A DNA stretch of 64,000 bases from DATAXP01 sp036272935 (GCA_036272935.1 DATAXP010000143.1:1-64000), one strand, 5' to 3'; positions 7,478 through 21,043 are shown, counted from the stretch's first letter. Made by a program: numbers and translations. The notes: generated by a model not told the origin, from the letters alone.

Positions 7478-7678
7478 ATGGCCAAGTACGGTTCCAAGGC
7501 GAAAAAGTCAGTCAAGGGTGCGATGCACCGCAAAAAGAAAGGGAAGCTCAAGAGCGGCAAGTCCGGCAAGAAGGTCAAGAGCCGGAAGCAAGCAATCGCG
7601 ATCGGGCTTTCCGAGGCGCGCAAGGAAGGCGCCAAAGTCCCCAAGAAAAAGAAATCATCGAAGAAGAAGTCATCCTAA
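7478..7678 (+). CDS. Small lysine-rich DUF6496-type protein
   Basis: A 66-residue, extremely basic protein. It starts MAKYGSKAKKSVKGAMHRKK, carries the recognisable core SGKSGKKVKSRKQAIAIGLSEARKEG, and ends in a poly-Lys/Ser tail. The ATG at 7478 has AGGAG 8 bases upstream. Small proteins of this type are widespread near stress genes. The composition suggests nucleic-acid or chromatin binding, but that is inference. It is divergent from the YciF-like gene, so the 180-base gap probably holds promoters for both. Confidence 0.85.
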   Translation: MAKYGSKAKKSVKGAMHRKKKGKLKSGKSGKKVKSRKQAIAIGLSEARKEGAKVPKKKKSSKKKSS

Positions 7679-7772
7679 AAATCCTGCGGAAGGCCGTCCC
7701 GGCGCTTGAGGCAAACCCTTGAGCGCACTGGCGCCGACGGCGATAATCTCATGAGTGTAATATCGTTAGAGA

Positions 7773-8060
7773 TTGCTCTGCTTCGGCCGCGCCTTGAGAA
7801 ATGGACAGCTCACGTGGGAAGAAGTGCCACGGCTCGTCGTGTTGCGGCTCAGCCGCCGACCGGGCAAGACGATCACTGACAAACGCCTCTCGTCGGCGGA
7901 ATCACCGCGCGCCGCCCCGCGCTGGTTCGATCGCATGGACCGCAACGGCGACGGAGACGTTTCGCCGCGGGAGTCCCTCGGCCTACTCGATGCGTTCCGC
8001 CGTCTCGACGCTAACGGCGGCCAACTCCTCGGCGCCGCTGAAGCCGCCGCCGCACGATGA
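7773..8060 (+). pseudogene. Remnant of an EF-hand protein
   Basis: An open stretch of 95 codons whose C-terminal half is clearly EF-hand: DRMDRNGDGDVSPRESLG is an intact loop, while the next one, RRLDANGGQLLGAAEA, has lost its DGDG core. The beginning reads NGQLTWEEVPR, the tail of another loop whose first half is missing. There is no signal peptide or good ribosome site. This looks like the 3' fragment of a decayed calcium-binding secreted protein similar to the intact one at 37200. It ends 6 bases from the convergent sthA gene. Confidence 0.6.
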
Positions 8061-8066
8061 TTCAGC

Positions 8067-9485
8067 TCAGAACAACCGGTTATACCCATTCAGCGCCGCG
8101 ACGCGGTACGCCTCGGCCATGGTTGGATAATTGAACGTCGTGTTGATGAAGTACAAGAGCGAGTTGGCGTCGCCCTGTTGCGACATGATCGCCTGGCCGA
8201 TGTGGATGATCTCCGAAGCGTTGGCCCCGAAGCAGTGAATGCCCAGGATTTCGAGCGTCTGGCGATGGAACAGCAGCTTGAGCATGCCGACCGTCTGGCC
8301 GGTGATTTGTGCCCGAGCCAGGCTCTTGAACAGGGCGTGGCCGATCTCGTAGGGAACATTCTCGGCCGTCAGGTCGCGCTCGGTGCGTCCCAGCGAACTG
8401 ATTTCCGGGCTGGTGTAGATGCCGGTCGGGATGTCGCGCACCAGCGCGTGGTCGCCGTGGCCGGTGACGGCGTGCGTGGCAGCGAACCGCCCCTGCACGT
8501 AGGCGGCGCTGGCCAGCGACGGGAAGCCGATCACGTCCCCCACGGCATAGATGTGGGGCAGCGCGGTCTGGAAGTTTTCGTTAACGGGAATTTGGCCGCG
8601 CTCGTCGGCATGGATGCCGATTTCGTCGAGCCCGATTTCGTCGCTGTTGCCGGTACGGCCGTTGGCCCAGAGCAGGATGTCGGTCTTGAGCTGTTTGCCG
8701 CTCTTGAGGTGCAGGACCACACCGTCGTCGCGCGGCTCGACCCGGTCGTAGTGTTCGCCGTGGCGGAGGAGCACGCCGCGGTCGCGCATGTGGTAGGCCA
8801 GGGCGTCGATGATCTCGTCGTCGAGGAACTCGAGCAGCTTGGCGCGCGTGTTGACCAGGTTCACTTTGCACTCGAGGTTGCGGAACATCATTGTGTACTC
8901 GCAACCGGTCACGCCCGCGCCATAGATCGTGATCGACTGCGGCGTGTACGACAGGTCGAGAATGGTGTCACTGTCGAAAATGCGCGGATGCGTGAAATCG
9001 ACGTCGGACGGGCGATACGGCCTCGAGCCGGGTGCGAGGATGAACCGCTCGGCATGCAGCTTCTGACACGCTCCGCTGGGCTCGGCGATCACGACGGTTT
9101 GCGGATCGACGAACCGTGCCTGCCCGTGGATGACCGGCACGTGGTTGCGCTCGTAGAACCCGGTGCGCATGTCGACCTGCCGCTCGATCACGCCACGGGC
9201 ACTGCGGCGCAGCTCGGGGAAGGAAAAGTGTACCGATACGCCCGCCGCGCGGAACAGCGGATTGTGGTTCGCCTCGGTCATCTGGTGGATCGCGAAGCGC
9301 AGCGCCTTGCTGGGGATCGTGCCCAGATGGGTGCAGCCGCCGCCGATCTTGGGATAGCGCTCGACGACGGCGATCTTCTTCCCTTGCTTCGTCGCCTGCA
9401 TGGCGGCACCTTCGCCGCCAGGCCCGGTGCCGATGACGACCACGTCGAACTTGTCGAACTTTGCGTTACCACCCACAGACATCAC
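8067..9485 (-). CDS. sthA: Soluble pyridine nucleotide transhydrogenase
   Basis: A 472-residue flavoprotein that exchanges hydride between NADH and NADPH in the cytosol. The FAD motif GTGPGGEG is at 19-26. The GGGCTHLGTIPSKALR stretch has only one cysteine (Cys51), where disulfide reductases such as lipoamide dehydrogenase have two; this is the signature of SthA/UdhA. A second nucleotide-binding fold (IYGAGVTGCEYTMMF) and the dimerisation domain ending in FNYPTMAEAYRVAALNG follow. GTG 9485 and ATG 9482 are adjacent starts behind a GAGGAA site, and either is possible. It is a single-gene unit. Confidence 0.93.
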   Translation of the reverse strand: MMSVGGNAKFDKFDVVVIGTGPGGEGAAMQATKQGKKIAVVERYPKIGGGCTHLGTIPSKALRFAIHQMTEANHNPLFRAAGVSVHFSFPELRRSARGVIERQVDMRTGFYERNHVPVIHGQARFVDPQTVVIAEPSGACQKLHAERFILAPGSRPYRPSDVDFTHPRIFDSDTILDLSYTPQSITIYGAGVTGCEYTMMFRNLECKVNLVNTRAKLLEFLDDEIIDALAYHMRDRGVLLRHGEHYDRVEPRDDGVVLHLKSGKQLKTDILLWANGRTGNSDEIGLDEIGIHADERGQIPVNENFQTALPHIYAVGDVIGFPSLASAAYVQGRFAATHAVTGHGDHALVRDIPTGIYTSPEISSLGRTERDLTAENVPYEIGHALFKSLARAQITGQTVGMLKLLFHRQTLEILGIHCFGANASEIIHIGQAIMSQQGDANSLLYFINTTFNYPTMAEAYRVAALNGYNRLF

Positions 9486-9532
9486 GCACCGCTTCCTCGA
9501 ATTCAGGAATCAGCAGACAGGAACCAGATGCA

Positions 9533-9601
9533 CACAGATTAACACGGATGAGCAGCAAGATTACCAAATGCCTTATCTGTGTTCATCCGTGTTTATCTGT
9601 G
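9533..9601. repeat. Palindromic intergenic repeat (CACAGAT...ATCTGTG type)
   Basis: Arms of 22 bases at 9533-9554 and 9580-9601 are inverted copies with a few mismatches around a 25-base centre. The TAA stop and the last residues (QINTDEHR) of the minus-strand Rid gene are encoded by one arm. It could act as a bidirectional transcription barrier between sthA and the Rid gene. Confidence 0.75.
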
Positions 9602-10443
9602 GTTTTCCTCCGACTGGCGAGGCGGGGACCGCGATCATGTCGATTACGACCGAATGTCCCGCGCGCCCCACACCGCGGACCATCGCTTTCGAGGCGGCCG
9701 GCGGTCGCTCGGGATCGTAGAACTCGGGGCGCACATCGTTGAGCGCCTTGCTGATCTCTTCGTTGGTGACATAGTACGTCGCCTTAACGAGGTGCCGCAT
9801 GTCGCTGCCGGCGGCCTCAAGCACCTTCGCCATCTTGCGAAAGATCTGCCGCACCTGCTCCTTGGGTTCCGCCTTGGGATCGTCGGCATAGATACCCGAC
9901 AGATAAATTGTCCGCGGATCGTTCACCCGCACCACGCGCGAAAACACCGGCGAAGGCTTCATGCCGGGTGGGGTGAGATATTCGAGTGGAGGTCGTTGTC
10001 GCACGTCGTTAATGGTCGCCCGTTCGGCGGCAACGAGCTCGATTTCGATCGGAGCGCTTGAAACCCATTCGACAAGGGTAAGCGGTAGGGTCTGGTCGTT
10101 TTCGGCAAACGATCGATGCCCGGCGAGAACCGTTGCAAAATCTTGTTGCGGGTCTGCAATGCTCACAAACGCCTTTACCTGCACAATGCTTGCGGGGCCG
10201 AGCGTCAGATGCTCGCACCATGTCGGCATTGATGTCGGCCAAGTGTATGAATTCCTTCAGCAACGCGTCGGCCGATTGATCGGACGCCGCGAGCCACTGA
10301 GTCGTGTGGCCGAGCACCGACTTCTGGCAGACCACCGCGTCGGATTGTCCTGACGCATCAGAGCTAATCCACCGAATCCCAGCCCCGACGGCGCACAGCG
10401 TGCCCGTCTGGATCGCCACGCACGTTGCAAGCAGACAAGCCAA
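9573..10443 (-). pseudogene. Two-domain Rid (YjgF/RidA-like) secreted protein, frameshifted
   Basis: Two overlapping minus-strand frames together make one recognisable protein. The upstream frame has a signal-peptide-like start (IRLACLLATCVAIQTGTLCAVG) and the start of a Rid domain (CQKSVLGHTTQWLAASDQ, then FIHLADINADMVR). The downstream frame continues with SIVQVKAFVSIADPQQDF and a complete second Rid domain (VVRVNDPRTIYLSGIYADDP to MIAVPAS). The switch between frames falls within about 10180-10235. Rid enzymes hydrolyse reactive enamines or imines, or act on related substrates. The upstream start is uncertain; TTG at 10443 is the nearest candidate. A sequencing error or a slippage event would give the same picture. 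Confidence 0.65.
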
Positions 10444-10483
10444 TCGTATGAAAAACGTCTCGCGAAGCGCCGATCGCTTTACA

Positions 10484-10658
10484 CCTCTCCCACGGGGAGA
10501 GGTCGGTCCGCCACAGGCGGAACGGGTGAGGGCGAAGGGGGCGGGTGCCATGTTCGCACGAGCTTATCCGAGAGCGTCGGGCAAACTCGATCGAGAATTG
10601 AACACGCCCACCACGCCCTCATCCGCCCTTCGGGCACCTTCTCCCGGAGGGAGAAGGG
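10484..10658. repeat. Two facing copies of a G/C-rich intergenic repeat
   Basis: One unit (10484-10538) reads CCTCTCCCACGGGGAGAGG and then GGGTGAGGGCGAAG. The other (10616-10658) reads CCCTCATCCGCCCTTCGGG, a spacer, then GGGAGAAGGG. They are related in inverted orientation and recur at 22520-22644. They fill the gap between the Rid pseudogene and serC; each folds into a hairpin. Confidence 0.7.
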
Positions 10659-10683
10659 CGTTGGCTGCGCCGCTCACAGTTCG

Positions 10684-11775
10684 TCACCCCTTCTTCGCAA
10701 ACTCGCGCATGTAGTCGCGGAGCTTCTCGACGCCTTCGATCGGCATGGCGTTGTAGATGCTTGCGCGCATGCCGCCGACCGAGCGGTGGCCCTTGAGGTT
10801 GTCCAGGCCGATTGCCTCGGCGCCCTTCAGGAACCGGTCTTGGGTGGCGTCGTCGGGCAGGCGGAAGGTGACGTTCATCAGCGAGCGCACCGCCGGCTGC
10901 GCGTGGCCGCGATAAAAACCGCCGCTGGAGTCGATGGCGTCGTATAGCAGCTTCGCTTTGCGGCGATTGTGCTCGAGCATCTTGTCGAGCCCGCCAATCG
11001 TGCCTTCCAGCCACTTGAACACCAGGTTCATCACGTAGATCGCAAACACCGGCGGCGTGTTCTGCATCGACTTCTCGGCCGCGTACGCCTGGTAGTTCAG
11101 CATCGACGGCAGGTTCTTATCGGCCCGCGCCATGAGGTCGTCGCGCACGATGACGATCGTCACGCCGGCCGGGCCGAGGTTCTTCTGGGCACAGGCGTAG
11201 AGCAGGCCGTATTTCTTGATGTCGAGGGGCCGGTGCAAAAAATCGCTCGACGAGTCGCAGACCAGCGGCGCGCCGCCGACATCGGGCTCGGTCGAGAACT
11301 GCACACCTTGGATCGTCTCGTTGCTGGTGATGTGGACGTAGGCGGCATTGGGATCGAGATCAAGTTCCTTCGGCCCCGGCAGCCGATCGAAGTTCGATTC
11401 CTTGCTGCTGTAGGCGGTGCGCACGGGTCCTTCGCGTTTCGCTTCGCCCTGGGCCATCGTGCCCCACGAGCCGGTGACTACGTAGTCGGCCCCCTTGCCG
11501 GTGCCGCGCAGGATGTTCATCGGCACCATCGAGAATTGCAGCCGGGCGCCTCCTTGCAGGAACAGCACCTTGTAGTTGTCGGGGATCTTCACCAGCTTGC
11601 GCAGGCGCTGCTCGGTCTCAGCAAGCACCCCTTCGAACCAGGGCGAGCGATGGCTAATCTCAAGCGCCGAGCAGCCGACGCCTGGCAGCGAGAGCAAGTC
11701 GCGCTGGGCCTGTTCGAGCACCGGCAGCGGCAACACTGCCGGGCCGGACGAGAAATTGTAGATGCGTGCGGTCAT
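10684..11775 (-). CDS. serC: Phosphoserine aminotransferase
   Basis: A 363-residue PLP enzyme of serine biosynthesis, converting 3-phosphohydroxypyruvate to phosphoserine. The start IYNFSSGPAVLP, the QGGARLQFSMVP loop (74-85), TGSWGTMAQGEA and the PLP lysine Lys198 in CAQKNLGPAG all match SerC. The C-terminal HRSVGGMRASIYNAMPIEGVEKL is the usual substrate-arginine region. Length is normal for the family. It is a single-gene unit, divergent from the kinase gene at 11967. Confidence 0.96.
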   Translation of the reverse strand: MTARIYNFSSGPAVLPLPVLEQAQRDLLSLPGVGCSALEISHRSPWFEGVLAETEQRLRKLVKIPDNYKVLFLQGGARLQFSMVPMNILRGTGKGADYVVTGSWGTMAQGEAKREGPVRTAYSSKESNFDRLPGPKELDLDPNAAYVHITSNETIQGVQFSTEPDVGGAPLVCDSSSDFLHRPLDIKKYGLLYACAQKNLGPAGVTIVIVRDDLMARADKNLPSMLNYQAYAAEKSMQNTPPVFAIYVMNLVFKWLEGTIGGLDKMLEHNRRKAKLLYDAIDSSGGFYRGHAQPAVRSLMNVTFRLPDDATQDRFLKGAEAIGLDNLKGHRSVGGMRASIYNAMPIEGVEKLRDYMREFAKKG

Positions 11776-11966
11776 GGCTGCTTCATCGCGAAAGGGAATC
11801 GGAACGAAGTGACGAGTATACGCGCGGAGGGCTCGTTTACCAGCCCGACGCGCCAGCGAGGGAGATGGCTGGCGTCGCGCCCGGAATTTGCGAGCGCGCA
11901 GCCAGCCGCCTATAATCTCGGTCCCTCGGCTTTTTTGGTTTCAGCGCTCGCGCCCGGCAGGCCCGC

Positions 11967-14900
11967 ATGCCCGTCACCATCGCTCGATTCATCGAGTGCC
12001 TGGCATCGACCGGAGCGCTAACGGCCGACGATCTCAACGCGGCGGAAGCAGCCCATCCCCCCGCGTCGCGCACCGGCGATGCCGACCAGCTTGCCCGCGA
12101 GCTGGTGCGGCAAGGGAAGCTCACCAAGTTTCAAGCGGCAGCGATCTACCAGGACAAAGCCGAAAGCCTGATGCTGGGCAACTACCTGTTGCTCGACAAG
12201 TTCGGCGCCGGCGGCATGGGACAGGTGTACCGCGCACGGCATCGGCGCATGGACCGCGTCGTGGCGATCAAGGTGCTGCCCAAGAAGGCGGTCGAAGGCG
12301 CAGGTGCCGTCGAACGCTTCCAGCGCGAGATGAAGGCGGCCGCCCGACTGACGCATCCCAACATCGTCACGGCCCACGACGCCGACGAGGCAGGCGGCAT
12401 CCACTTTCTGGTGATGGAGTTCGTCGAAGGGAGCGATCTGTCATCGTTGGTGAAGAAGCAAGGCCCGCTGGCGCCAAGCATCGCACTCGATTGCATTCGG
12501 CAGGCTGCGCGGGGACTGGCCCACGCCCACGAGAAGGGCGTCGTCCATCGCGATATCAAGCCCTCGAACCTGCTGCTCGATCGGCAGGGGACAGTCAAAA
12601 TCCTCGACATGGGGCTGGCGCGGTTCAGCGAAGCCGGCACCGCCAACCAGGACGCCGCCTCGCAGGGCGAACTGACCGTGGCCGGCAGCATCATGGGCAC
12701 GGTCGACTACATGGCCCCCGAGCAGGCGATGGACAGCCGCAAGGCCGACGCCCGGGCCGATGTTTACAGCCTCGGCTGCACGCTGCACTACCTGCTCACC
12801 GGCAAGCCGCCGTACGGCGGAGACACGCTCGTGAAGCGGATCACGGCTCATCAACGCTCGGCGGTGCCGCTATTGTCGAACGCGTGTCCCGGTTCGCCCG
12901 CCGAGTTGGACAAAGTATTTGGCAAGATGTTGGCTAAGTCGCCGGGACAACGGTTTCAAACGATGGCCGAGGTCATCGCGGCCATCGACGCGGTGGGCAC
13001 GCCCGCATCCGGCAAGGCTTCGGCCACCGCAGCGATCGCAGCGCGAGCGCCGGCGCCAGCGAGCGACAGCAACATTCGCGAGGCGTCGAGCGTGATGCTC
13101 CCCGGGCTAGCGATCAAAAAAGCGGCGGCCGCCAAGCGAGCCGGCAAAAAGTCGCCGCTGCCTGCCGTCGGCGCGGCAGCGGTGTTGATCTTGCTCGTTG
13201 GCGCTGGCGCGGCGGCGTGGCTGCTGACCGGCTCAAGTCCGTCGCCGCCAAGCGCGGTGGCCCAAGCGACGACCGAACCGAGCGCGCTTCCGGCGCCTGC
13301 CGTGATACCGGAGACGACGGTCCCAGCGTCACCAGGCGAGCCCGAGCGGCAGCCACCCGCGCCCGCTGTCACCGAGCCGACGGTCACCGAAGCTGCTCCG
13401 GCAATGACTGCCGTCCCAACGCCGCAGGCCGAGAACAATAGTGTCGCCGACACGGCACCCATGCCAGAGCCGGTCGTCAGCGCGCCACCGGCTGCTGCCG
13501 CCGCTGCTGCCGCGTCGACCCCTACTCCCAGCGAGCCCGAACAGCCACCATCGTCGCCCCAGCCCGTTCCCCCGGCACGGCTGCCAGTCCCCGCCGCCGC
13601 CGCCCAGGCCAGGGCCGACGAGTTGGTGAAGGAGATCTTCAAGGATGATCTGGCCAATGCCAAGACCGACGCCGCCCGCGGGTTGGTCGCAGGGCAGATG
13701 CTGTTGCAGGCCGAAGGACAAGCCGAAGACCCGGCGGGACGATACGTGATGATCGTCAACGCGCGCGACCTGGCGATCGACGCCGGCGAGCCGCAAATGG
13801 CCGATCGCGCGGTTGCCATGCTCGCGGCCAGCTTCGACGTTAACTTGGCCGACGGACTGGTCGACGCGCTGGAAAAGATCGTCGCCAAGTCACGCGCTTC
13901 CGCCGCCTACAAGCCGACCGCGGAGTGGGCGCTCTTGCGAGGGCAAGAGTTCGCGGCCGACGAAGATTGGGACGCCGCCGGTCGATTCACGAAAGCCGCG
14001 CTCGACGCGTCGCGCAAGTCGCGCGATGTCGACTTGATCAAGCAAGCGACCGAACAGACCAAGGTGGTCGCCGCGGGCAAAAAACAGTCCGACGCCGTCG
14101 CCCTTGCCCAGCAAACGTTGGAAAAAACTCCCAACGACCCGGTGGCTAACCTGGTCGTCGGCCGCTACCTCGCTTTCGCGAAGCACGATTGGTCGGCGGG
14201 CTTCGAACACCTGGCGAAATCCAGCGACGCAGCGCTCAAGGATCTGGCGGCCAAAGGTTCGGCTGGGGCGAGCGATGCCGAAGGATTCGTGACCGCCGGC
14301 GATGCGTGGTGGGACGCCTCGGACAAAGCGAAGCCGGCCGACAAAACCGACTACCGCGCCGCCGCAGCGTACTGGTACGCCCAAGCGGTTGAGAATCTCA
14401 CCGGCCTGGCCAAGACGCGCATCGAAAAACGTTTGGCCGAGCTTGGATCGGCGGCTCCCCGCACCACAAAAACCGGCAAGCCATCGTCGCCAGCGACGGC
14501 TGCCACCGCGCGCGTCAAGCTGCCTCCGGCCAACGGCCTGATCGTGCCGGGCGTGCTCGATTGCTCCCAACAGCCGCATTTCTTGCAGGTCGGCAGCTCG
14601 TTCGATTCGACGAAAAGCTGGACGCTGGCGTTCGAGTTTTTGCTGCCAACGCTCACAAGCGATTCGAGAATGATTTTCTATTACGGCAACAAAGGCGGGA
14701 GCAAAATTCCGATCCACGTGCAGCAGTTGGGAAACAATACGTTGAAGGTGCGCATCTTCGATGCGAACACCTCGGAGGTACAACTCATCACGGTACCCCT
14801 CGACGGATCCATGCTCGGCAAGTGGAAGTCGATCATCGTACGGGTTGACACGGCGGCGCGCGAATTTGCGGTCTACTACGACGGGCAACCATTCAAACAG

Positions 14901-15842
14901 GAAACTCTCAAGATAGCTCCGCATGCGGAGTTGCCCGCGGCCGTCATCATTGGCTCAATGCCTTCAAAGAATCAGCATTTCGTCGGCCAGGTGCGTTCTC
15001 TGTGGCTTGGCAACCAAGATGCTTTCACACCGCCAGCGACCGTGGCGACGGCATCCAAAACCGACACGAAGCCAAAGACCGCAGCGCCGAAGACCAACGA
15101 CGGCTACCAGCTTGCCCGCGATCGACAAGGGGCCGAATGGGTCATTGGCCTCGGCGGCAAGGTCGGCATCGTCGAGCCGGGCGCCGTGAAGGAAGTCGTC
15201 GTCGATCGCGTCGAGAATCTGCCGCAGCAGCCGTTCATGCTTATCAGGATCGATCTGTTCAAAAACCAACGCATCACCGCCGACGAGCTAGAGCACCTCG
15301 AAGGACTGACCAACCTTACTACGTTGCGGCTCGAGGCCACGCCGCTCGACGACGCGGGGCTCGTACACGTCGGCAAGTTGACGAGCTTGAAACGCCTGGA
15401 AATCTCGTCGACCAAGGTCACCGGCGCAGGGATGGAACATTTACGAGCACTGAAGAACCTCGACACGTTCGTGATGGGCAATTGTCTCTCGCTGACCGAT
15501 CCAGGCTTGGAGGCGATCGCTTCGCTCGGCAATCTCACCATGCTCTTGATTCCGAACTCGCGCATCACGGGTGCCGGCCTCGCGAGCCTGAAAGCGTGTC
15601 CCCGATTGCAAAACCTGCGCATCAATCTCTGCCCCATCACCGATGCCGGGCTCGACCACCTGGCGGTACTCACGCAACTGCGCGATCTCGATCTAGCAGG
15701 AACGCAGCTCACCGACGACGGGCTGCAGAAGCTTGCCGCGATGCCAGGCCTGACGCACATCAATCTCCGAAACCTGAATTTGAGCGACGCCGCGGTTCAC
15801 GGGCTGCAGGTCGCGCTGCCGAATTGCAAGATCGATCGCTGA
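11967..15842 (+). CDS. Membrane Ser/Thr protein kinase with LamG-like and leucine-rich-repeat region
   Basis: A 1291-residue protein. Residues 1-66 are the small helical lead-in common in planctomycete kinases (KLTKFQAAAIYQ). The kinase domain spans about 73-343: Gly loop GAGGMGQVY (80-88), Lys102, HRDIKPSN (194-201), MAPEQ (249-253). The DFG triplet is DMG (214-216). A transmembrane helix lies at about 399-421, followed by a Pro/Ala-rich linker to about 545, a helical segment to about 840, a concanavalin/LamG-like region (about 855-1010) and leucine-rich repeats (about 1090-1291, recurring TDAGL and TGAGL units). The kinase should face the cytosol and the lectin-like/LRR part the other side of the membrane. 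Ligand and targets are unknown. The ribosome site is weak. Confidence 0.92.
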   Translation: MPVTIARFIECLASTGALTADDLNAAEAAHPPASRTGDADQLARELVRQGKLTKFQAAAIYQDKAESLMLGNYLLLDKFGAGGMGQVYRARHRRMDRVVAIKVLPKKAVEGAGAVERFQREMKAAARLTHPNIVTAHDADEAGGIHFLVMEFVEGSDLSSLVKKQGPLAPSIALDCIRQAARGLAHAHEKGVVHRDIKPSNLLLDRQGTVKILDMGLARFSEAGTANQDAASQGELTVAGSIMGTVDYMAPEQAMDSRKADARADVYSLGCTLHYLLTGKPPYGGDTLVKRITAHQRSAVPLLSNACPGSPAELDKVFGKMLAKSPGQRFQTMAEVIAAIDAVGTPASGKASATAAIAARAPAPASDSNIREASSVMLPGLAIKKAAAAKRAGKKSPLPAVGAAAVLILLVGAGAAAWLLTGSSPSPPSAVAQATTEPSALPAPAVIPETTVPASPGEPERQPPAPAVTEPTVTEAAPAMTAVPTPQAENNSVADTAPMPEPVVSAPPAAAAAAAASTPTPSEPEQPPSSPQPVPPARLPVPAAAAQARADELVKEIFKDDLANAKTDAARGLVAGQMLLQAEGQAEDPAGRYVMIVNARDLAIDAGEPQMADRAVAMLAASFDVNLADGLVDALEKIVAKSRASAAYKPTAEWALLRGQEFAADEDWDAAGRFTKAALDASRKSRDVDLIKQATEQTKVVAAGKKQSDAVALAQQTLEKTPNDPVANLVVGRYLAFAKHDWSAGFEHLAKSSDAALKDLAAKGSAGASDAEGFVTAGDAWWDASDKAKPADKTDYRAAAAYWYAQAVENLTGLAKTRIEKRLAELGSAAPRTTKTGKPSSPATAATARVKLPPANGLIVPGVLDCSQQPHFLQVGSSFDSTKSWTLAFEFLLPTLTSDSRMIFYYGNKGGSKIPIHVQQLGNNTLKVRIFDANTSEVQLITVPLDGSMLGKWKSIIVRVDTAAREFAVYYDGQPFKQETLKIAPHAELPAAVIIGSMPSKNQHFVGQVRSLWLGNQDAFTPPATVATASKTDTKPKTAAPKTNDGYQLARDRQGAEWVIGLGGKVGIVEPGAVKEVVVDRVENLPQQPFMLIRIDLFKNQRITADELEHLEGLTNLTTLRLEATPLDDAGLVHVGKLTSLKRLEISSTKVTGAGMEHLRALKNLDTFVMGNCLSLTDPGLEAIASLGNLTMLLIPNSRITGAGLASLKACPRLQNLRINLCPITDAGLDHLAVLTQLRDLDLAGTQLTDDGLQKLAAMPGLTHINLRNLNLSDAAVHGLQVALPNCKIDR

Positions 15843-15933
15843 CGCGTTTCAAGCTTGCGCGATAGCGGTTTCGCGCGAACTGTCCAGCGCACCGCACCAA
15901 GCGGCCGCTCGCCGCGTAGGGACATCGGGGCAC

Positions 15934-16106
15934 ATTTAGCCGCGGAGCTTTGCCCCGCGCGTCACAAGCGACGCAGCAAGAGTGCTTTCCAGCTAGCTGT
16001 AGCGGCGAGGTCGGGTGCCATGCTCACGCTTGCGTGAGCATGTCCACGACGAGCGTGGACATGGCACCCCGACAGGACGCCACACCGTTGCGAAACCCGC
16101 TCTAAA
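15934..16106. repeat. Composite palindromic element, copy 1 (TTTAGCCG hairpin + ~125-bp MITE-like unit)
   Basis: Bases 15934-15975 are a decayed TTTAGCCG hairpin unit. Bases about 15980-16106 are a near-perfect inverted copy of 38902-39027: GCTTTCCAGCTAGC, then two hairpins (GCTCACGC...GCGTGAGC and TCCACG...CGTGGA) framed by GGTGCCATG and CATGGCACC, then GTTGCGAAAC and CGCTCTAAATG. It has no coding capacity. It sits between the kinase and rpoD. Confidence 0.85.
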
Positions 16107-16507
16107 TGAAACGTACCCTAATGGCCAGACAGTAACCGCGAAATGTTAAAATGGATAATCTGCGGTTGCGTTTTCTCCGGTCCGCAACTCTTCGCCAATC
16201 GTAATGTTCCGCCAAATGGCGAGAACGACTCAAGAACTGAAAAAATCGTGATAAAATTCCTTGGATTTTCGCTCCCGACCTACGGATAATTACCCGACTT
16301 GGAAGCGAACTGCGTGGGCGCAACGTGCTTCACAGCAGGAGGCGTTTATTCTCACAGAGCCTCTGCGACACGGTGCCTCTGCGACGCGTTTGCCACTGGG
16401 CTACGATCTCCCACGGTACGATCTCCCACTGCGCAAATCTGCCCCGCTCTTGCCCGTTCGCGGCCTGATTCCTTGCCACGCTCGTCTCACCTTGTAGGAG
16501 TGTTGAT
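16107..16507 (+). other. Leader/promoter region of rpoD, no gene seen
   Basis: About 400 bases with local AT-rich patches (for example around 16140-16160 and 16235-16262) and no plausible ORF. It probably carries the promoter(s) and untranslated leader of rpoD; I could not pick one promoter with confidence. An AGGAG ribosome site lies at 16496-16500. Confidence 0.5.
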
Positions 16508-18073
<1,566 letters not shown>

Positions 18074-18217
18074 CGATCCGCCTACCGATTCGATAGACAG
18101 AAGGACGCGAAGGGCGCGAAGAGAATTCATCTTCCGCACTTCGCGTGCTTCTGTTCCCACCTTTGCCGGGCGATTAAACTCACCTGCTGGGGCAACCACG
18201 CGCCGCGGAAACTTTCG

Positions 18218-21042
<2,825 letters not shown>

Positions 21043-21043
<1 letters not shown>

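Noticed and set aside
8178..9542. A 454-codon plus-strand frame opposite sthA
   Set aside because: Shadow of the SthA coding sequence with no recognisable domain.
10684..11775. Alternative assignment of the serC gene to another class V aminotransferase
   Set aside because: Lys198 position, length and the N- and C-terminal blocks all fit phosphoserine aminotransferase.
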